Shown here: piece by piece, positions 59,679 to 64,000 of the stretch
How positions within the stretch are numbered: position 1 is the stretch's first letter
Layout: each line of letters begins with the position of its first letter
Position numbers and translations under genes: made by a program
The notes under the pieces: generated by a model
The model's database searches: none
The model's input: only the letters and a program-made list of their open reading frames with translations
Told to the model about the DNA's origin: nothing
Origin: JBDGYW01 sp964580055
GTDB lineage: Bacteria; Gemmatimonadota; Gemmatimonadetes; Gemmatimonadales; GWC2-71-9
Assembly (NCBI GenBank): GCA_964580055.1
Contig: CAZOJI010000025.1
Location: 1-64,000, forward strand
Length of the DNA: 64,000 nucleotides
Direction: 5' to 3'

Positions 59679-61715
59679 TCACTGCGCGCTGTGGCGCCGC
59701 ACCTCGCAAAGACTCGATTTGAAGGGCGGAAACCCCGATATCGGATCTAGGCTCTCATCGGGTATCAGCTCGTTGATATCGTGACCCACACGAGCGTGCA
59801 CGGCATGCACTACGCCTGGCAGCACCGCGTCACTCACTGAGGCTTTCATCGTTGTGCTGCCCAGCGGAGAGGATATCTCCACCCAGTCCGAGTCGGATAT
59901 GCCGCGCTGCTCCGCATCGGCGGGGTTGATTTGCACCAACGGGTACGGTTCTCTCGCCAGCAGCGTCTTCAACATTCGGCCTTGCGAGTGCATGAAGTTC
60001 CTGCTGCGGCCGCCCGAGGTGAGAACCAGGGGATAGTCCCGCGCAATCTCGGGAGTCGATACCGGACTCCAGAATGGTTCTTTGTATTCCGGTAGACCGG
60101 GCATGCCGATGCTTTCGAGTTCGGTGCTCACGAACTCCACCTTGCCGGTCGGCGTGCCGAACCCTTCGGACCGATACGACCGCTCTTCGCCGAAATCGGG
60201 CGGTATGGTGACTGCCTTGCCGTCCGCCGGGATTTCATCCAAGCGCAAGCCGACACCCTCGAGCCGCTCCTCGAAGCTCGCTCTGATGTCGCCGTTCCAG
60301 AACAGGTCTCCGAGGCCCAATCTCTCCGCAACTGCAAAGACCAGCTCGGTGTCGCCGATGGCGTCGCCGCGCGGCTCCAACGCCGCCGGGCGGCATTGAA
60401 TCTGGCCGTACGGAGTGGCGATGAGTGCAGCGCGCTCGAGATGAGTTGCGGCCGGGAAGAAAACGGTAGCGGCATCGATTGTGGGGCTCGGAAAGAAGTC
60501 GCTCAGAGAAAAGAACTCCAACGAGCGCAGCGCTCGAGCCATGCGCTTCGAGTTGGGCCACATCATCTGATTGAAACCTATCGAAAACACGGCTCTGACT
60601 TCTCCCGACTCGATGGCGTCGGGAAGCCGCATGCCCTGGGCCTCGCCAAAAAACCTGATGAAGGTGGGGTGTTCGGCCGCACCCATCGGTTTCACGTCTT
60701 TCAACGGAATCTCGTCGGCCAGGTTGATGCGCTTCTGCTTGAGCCGCTTGCGCCAGGCTCGGTTGCCGCCCTCGACGTCCAGGTTCCCGCACAGAGCCGC
60801 CAACAACAGGATCGCACGGTGGTTCTGGATGCCGTTGCTGTGATGCGTGGTCGAGCTGGGAGAGATGGTGATTTGAGCGGGATGGGATCTGCCGTACATA
60901 ATTGCGGCTTCTACGATCTGTTCGGCGGGGATGCCGGTGATGTGGCTGGTGACCTCCGGTGTGAATCCGGCAACGTAGTCGCGGTATTCGGTAAAGCCGT
61001 GCGCGTGTTGCTCGAGGAATTGTTCGTCGTGCAAACCCGCGTCCAGGATGATGTTCGCGAACCCGAGAGCGAGCGCACCGTCGGTGCCCGGCCTGGGTCT
61101 CAGATGGATCGCGGCCACGTCGCTGAGGCTGGTGCGGCGCGGATCGACGACAATCGTCGGTACCGTGCGCGCGTCCATCAGCAGATGGTGTTTGTCGTAG
61201 CCCAAGAGGCTCTCCGCGGGGTTGGTGGACCATACCAGGCGGCACTTGGACTCCGGACAGCGGCGGCGCGACGGGCCGAGGAAGTACTCGTACTCGGTTC
61301 CTAGCGTGATGGCGGCGGCCACGAACGTGGCGGCGAAGCAGCAGCTCGATTCCGTTAGGTAGTGAGGGCTCCCGAAGGCGCGCGCCAGCCTGGAGAGGTA
61401 AGGCCGCACCTCCTTGGTGAAACCGACCGCGAAGGCGACTGCTTGGGGGCCGTGGCGCTCGCGGATGTTCAGCAAGACCTCGGCGGTCCTGTCCAGCGCT
61501 TGCTCCAACGGGACGGTGCTCCAGTCGTCAGTGTAGCTTCGGCGGATAGACGCGCTCAAGAGTCGGTCCGGGCTCTCGCGCTGCTCTATCATCCCCTCCG
61601 CGCGCACGCACTCAGGATGGTCTATCGATAGTATGCGGTCCTCATCGCTCACGACTGTGATGGGGCAGTCCAGCGAGCACATGTAGCAACTGCAGTGTGT
61701 CGTTTTGGTCTTCAT
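59679..61715 (-). CDS. Molybdopterin-dependent oxidoreductase, catalytic subunit
   Basis: 678 residues from ATG 61715 (GGAG at good distance; an earlier start at 61826 is less likely). N-terminal 4Fe-4S motif CYMCSLDC ... HPEC. Then the molybdopterin-guanine-dinucleotide binding domains: VWSTNPAES, TIVVDPRRT, TDGALALGFAN, SSCCFAATF (probable Mo-ligand Cys), and C-terminal LVLTSGGRSRNFMHSQ, VEISSPLGS, VGHDINELI. No Tat signal, so it is probably cytoplasmic. No electron-transfer subunit gene adjoins it. Substrate unknown. Confidence 0.9.
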   Translation of the reverse strand: MKTKTTHCSCYMCSLDCPITVVSDEDRILSIDHPECVRAEGMIEQRESPDRLLSASIRRSYTDDWSTVPLEQALDRTAEVLLNIRERHGPQAVAFAVGFTKEVRPYLSRLARAFGSPHYLTESSCCFAATFVAAAITLGTEYEYFLGPSRRRCPESKCRLVWSTNPAESLLGYDKHHLLMDARTVPTIVVDPRRTSLSDVAAIHLRPRPGTDGALALGFANIILDAGLHDEQFLEQHAHGFTEYRDYVAGFTPEVTSHITGIPAEQIVEAAIMYGRSHPAQITISPSSTTHHSNGIQNHRAILLLAALCGNLDVEGGNRAWRKRLKQKRINLADEIPLKDVKPMGAAEHPTFIRFFGEAQGMRLPDAIESGEVRAVFSIGFNQMMWPNSKRMARALRSLEFFSLSDFFPSPTIDAATVFFPAATHLERAALIATPYGQIQCRPAALEPRGDAIGDTELVFAVAERLGLGDLFWNGDIRASFEERLEGVGLRLDEIPADGKAVTIPPDFGEERSYRSEGFGTPTGKVEFVSTELESIGMPGLPEYKEPFWSPVSTPEIARDYPLVLTSGGRSRNFMHSQGRMLKTLLAREPYPLVQINPADAEQRGISDSDWVEISSPLGSTTMKASVSDAVLPGVVHAVHARVGHDINELIPDESLDPISGFPPFKSSLCEVRRHSAQ

Positions 61716-62218
61716 AGCACTCCAAGCCGGTGGCCGGGTCCTTTCGATGTTCGGGTCCTGTATTCCGGCGCATTTGCCGGTTAGCCAAACCGTTGGATGA
61801 TATGCTGGCGGTAGAAAGCGCGCCACGATCGCACAGCGTAGCTCTGGTGCGAAGGCGTCGCGTCGGCTGTCGTGTCGAACCAGTCCTCTTGCTCCAAACT
61901 CCCATGCGATGCCGGCAGGACTGTAGTGAAACCGCCGGCTCGGCAGCCGTCTCTAACGAAACCCCTTTGCTCCAACTATCCGCGTGACTCCAACCGGGCA
62001 TGATACCAAACACACGTGATCTCGATCACGCCTGCTACAGGATCGTGAACACGGCATCTCTGAGTCAATCGGTGTAACATAGATGGAGAGATTCGCCGCG
62101 AAGCCGAAGTAGACGCACGGCTTAACGAAAGCGAAGCTCGCGCGTCTAACCGAGCAGACTCACCGAAGATACAGGCTGATGGAGATTGCTAACATCCCGA
62201 ATCGATAAGGAGGGGGAC
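61716..62218. other. Divergent intergenic region
   Basis: About 500 bases with no gene between a minus-strand molybdopterin enzyme and a plus-strand lipoprotein. It contains the CRP/FNR-type palindrome at 62015-62030 and a CCGGC/GCCGG hairpin near 61774-61790. Composition is ordinary. I see no tRNA or transposon remains. Confidence 0.5.
62015..62030. promoter_or_regulatory. CRP/FNR-family operator-like palindrome
   Basis: CGTGATC, TC, GATCACG: perfect 7-base arms. The half-sites and spacing (GTGA, six bases, TCAC) match the CRP-type consensus. It lies 189 bases before the lipoprotein start and 300 before the molybdopterin enzyme, so either may be controlled. Confidence 0.4.
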
Positions 62219-63205
62219 ATGCTCAGCAAACGTTTGGCGGCGGTGCTCGGAATTGGAGCCATCGTGCTCGCGGGTTGCGGTGAAGGCTTGAGCACTGCGC
62301 CGGATGAACTGTCGGAGGAAGACCGGGCCGAAATCATCGAGTTGCTCAAGGAGTCCGGATTCTTCTCCGATGATTTCGGGGTGGACGGCACCGTCGAGGA
62401 CGAAGAGAGCGTCGCGGTGGGGGCGCCAAGCTCCGCTCCCGCGGTGGCGCTCAACAGCGGCGATGTCACTCCGCCGCGGTTCTGGGGACGGCGCCGGGGG
62501 CAGCCGGTGCGGCGTACCATCACCGTCGACGTGGACCATGAGACCGGGACGGCGACCGTCACCAAAGAGGTGGTGTTCGACGGCAAGTTCGTGCTCGACA
62601 TAACGCAGGACGGACAGTTCAATCCCACGGAGAAGCCGCTTCAGGAAACGCTGGTACACACGGCACTTTTCCGCCGCATTGCAGAGGATGCTGCGAACGT
62701 GGAGGGAAGGCGTTGGCGGTTGGTCAGGATCTCGCCGGCCCAATGGGTGATGACTGACGAGGAAAAGAGGACGGTCAACATCGACAGCGTGGGCGTCTGG
62801 GTCAACGGAGAACATGTCTGGACCGTGACCGATCCCAGCGAGTTCGCCGATGTCGAGACTCGACTGCCCAGGCTGCTGCGTGGAGACACCGTTCTGGTGC
62901 GCGCCGCGGTGAGCAATACGCTCGACAGCGGAAACGACCCCGACACTTTCGTCTTCCTGCACCTGCTGCATGCCAAGCGGAACGTGCGCGCGTGGGCACG
63001 CCTGCCGATGGCGAGGGTCGTGGGTGACGAGGGCGTTTACTACGAGCGTCGTTGGGTGGCTCGGCACTCCGGCCGCGCGCGGGCCGCTGTCGACGCGATC
63101 GACGCTCAGACCTTCGCCACGGAATCGGAGGATGATTACCGGGCCAACATCTGGGGTGTTCCCTATCGCATCGTCGTGCCCTCGGTGGATGCAGCGGGAG
63201 GGTGA
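62219..63205 (+). CDS. Hypothetical lipoprotein (328 aa)
   Basis: ATG 62219 has a near-perfect ribosome site (AAGGAGGGGGACATG). Lipobox VLAGC gives Cys20. An acidic helical linker (DELSEEDRAEIIELLKESG) is followed by a basic stretch (WGRRRGQPVRR), then a strand-rich domain with ITVDVDHETGTATVTKEVV and a C-terminal domain with VWVNGEHVWTVTDP. I do not recognise a family. Ends with a strong intrinsic terminator 117 bases downstream. Confidence 0.8.
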   Translation: MLSKRLAAVLGIGAIVLAGCGEGLSTAPDELSEEDRAEIIELLKESGFFSDDFGVDGTVEDEESVAVGAPSSAPAVALNSGDVTPPRFWGRRRGQPVRRTITVDVDHETGTATVTKEVVFDGKFVLDITQDGQFNPTEKPLQETLVHTALFRRIAEDAANVEGRRWRLVRISPAQWVMTDEEKRTVNIDSVGVWVNGEHVWTVTDPSEFADVETRLPRLLRGDTVLVRAAVSNTLDSGNDPDTFVFLHLLHAKRNVRAWARLPMARVVGDEGVYYERRWVARHSGRARAAVDAIDAQTFATESEDDYRANIWGVPYRIVVPSVDAAGG

Positions 63206-63321
63206 GACGCGAGCGAGTTCTTCGCTGGCATGGGAAAGGGTCGGATTGAGGGAAGAGCAGGACGAAGGCAGGAATTGGACAAAGTTGTGAAGAGGGGCAT
63301 GGAAGAGGGACATGGAGAAGA

Positions 63322-63352
63322 ACCGGGGCGGGAGGTTTTCCGCCCCGGTTTT
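63322..63352 (+). terminator. Intrinsic terminator after the lipoprotein gene
   Basis: ACCGGGGCGG (63322-63331) pairs perfectly with CCGCCCCGGT (63340-63349) with an 8-base loop, followed by TTT. Direction plus from the T run. Confidence 0.75.
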
Positions 63353-63489
63353 GCATGCGCTGGTCGCACTCATATCTTCGAGCGGGCTATTATCTTCGCT
63401 GATGGCGGTGCATACTCACCGGCATATCGATCATGTACTCTTGACTGGCGGCACAGGGTATTCAAGGTAGAGAACAACCGGAGGAATAG

Positions 63490-64000
63490 TTGCGCATCGT
63501 TGGTGGAGAGTTGGCCGGTAAGGACCTGGTATCGCCGGGTGGGAGAGTCCGGCCGACGGCGGAGAATGTTCGCGACCGCTGGCTGACGCTGCTGGAACCG
63601 GAACTGGCAGGAGCGAAGGTCTTGGACCTGTTCTCGGGTTCGGGCGCGCTCGGGATCGAGGCGCTTTCCCGGGGAGCCGCAAGCGTGGATCTCGTCGAGA
63701 ATGGAGCAGCGAGCCTCCACGCTCTGAAGGCCAATGTAGCCAGGTTTCCGATCAGGCGCCGAGCTCGGATCTTCAAGAAGGACGCGATCCCGTTCGTTGA
63801 TAGGCTCCCCGCAGGTGCATACGATATCACTTTCGCTGACCCTCCTTATGGTTCGCGAAAGGTCGATCGTGTGGTGAAACAGTGGATGAAGGTTCCATTC
63901 AGCCGGATTCTTTGTGTGGAGCACGCCCGCGACCACAAGCTGCCGCGGAAGGGCAAGCGCTACGATCTGGGCGGAGATACGAGGGTGACGATTTTTCGGA
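63490..64000 (+). CDS. rsmD: 16S rRNA (guanine966-N2)-methyltransferase RsmD, 3' end outside window
   Basis: The frame from TTG 63490, preceded by GGAGGAA, runs off the right edge after about 170 residues. It opens LRIVGGELAGK, then RPTAENVRDRW (family motif RPTxxxxR), VLDLFSGSGALGIEALSRGA (SAM-binding), and ADPPYGSRK (catalytic DPPY). RsmD methylates G966 of 16S rRNA. Frame and motifs are clear although the C-terminus is missing. The 284-base gap before it contains only the lipoprotein terminator. Confidence 0.92.
   Translation, partial: MRIVGGELAGKDLVSPGGRVRPTAENVRDRWLTLLEPELAGAKVLDLFSGSGALGIEALSRGAASVDLVENGAASLHALKANVARFPIRRRARIFKKDAIPFVDRLPAGAYDITFADPPYGSRKVDRVVKQWMKVPFSRILCVEHARDHKLPRKGKRYDLGGDTRVTIFR

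Noticed and set aside
62189..63373. Open frame of 394 codons antisense to the lipoprotein gene
   Set aside because: The lipoprotein has an ideal ribosome site, lipobox and a following terminator; the antisense frame crosses that terminator.

Overview
This is a GC-rich bacterial chromosome segment, about 64 kb, with tightly packed operons and no tRNA, rRNA, CRISPR array, insertion sequence or phage gene that I can recognise. The gene mix points to a Gram-negative heterotroph: a TonB-dependent receptor, a DUF5916 protein, two 1,050-1,080-residue VPS10/sortilin-type beta-propeller proteins, secreted M14, M16, M20 and amidohydrolase enzymes, and many lipoproteins. This set is typical of Gemmatimonadota-like lineages; the assignment is inference from gene content, not from a marker gene. 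GTG starts overlapping the preceding stop as GTGA (and ATGA) recur, so translational coupling is common.

Layout. 1-7.8 kb: a truncated M14 carboxypeptidase, two small unknown genes, a cold-shock gene with a terminator-ended short transcription unit in front of it, rpsU, a VPS10-type secreted protein, and a secreted ComEC-like metallo-beta-lactamase paired with a DUF3006 protein. 8-13.4 kb (minus): a probable five-gene catabolic operon (amidohydrolase, creatininase, ketopantoate-reductase-like enzyme, SDR, M20 dipeptidase). 13.7-19.7 kb (minus): [NiFe]-hydrogenase maturation operon hypA-B-F-C-D-E without hydrogenase structural genes; HypA has lost its whole zinc-ribbon. 19.8-23.6 kb (minus): a succinate dehydrogenase/fumarate reductase-like complex with HdrB- and HdrC-like subunits, preceded by a promoter, a palindrome over the -35 and an intrinsic terminator before the first start codon, which looks like attenuation control.

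24-32 kb (plus): a NatA/NatB-type ABC exporter with a permease-CPBP protease fusion, a pilin-like membrane protein, an APC transporter, an aldo/keto reductase-RidA fusion, and FxsA. 32.2-33.3 kb: two small minus-strand genes. 33.8-37.5 kb (plus): Gfo/Idh/MocA oxidoreductase, a malonyl-CoA synthetase-like ligase, MadL and MadM: a malonate uptake and activation unit with no decarboxylase in view. 37.6-43.5 kb (plus): serine hydrolase lipoprotein, M16 peptidase, radical SAM/SPASM maturase with SEC-C tail.

43.6-57.3 kb (minus): dienelactone-hydrolase lipoprotein, second VPS10-type protein, then an envelope operon (small lipoprotein, TonB receptor, DUF5916 protein, giant M14 carboxypeptidase with an internal duplication). 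57.6-64 kb: an unknown soluble protein, a serine hydrolase whose catalytic core has been deleted in frame, a molybdopterin oxidoreductase, a lipoprotein, and the start of rsmD running off the right edge. The strongest leads for new biology are the zinc-less HypA, the leader-controlled fumarate reductase/Hdr operon, the AKR-RidA fusion with the RidA arginine replaced, and the duplicated module in the giant carboxypeptidase.
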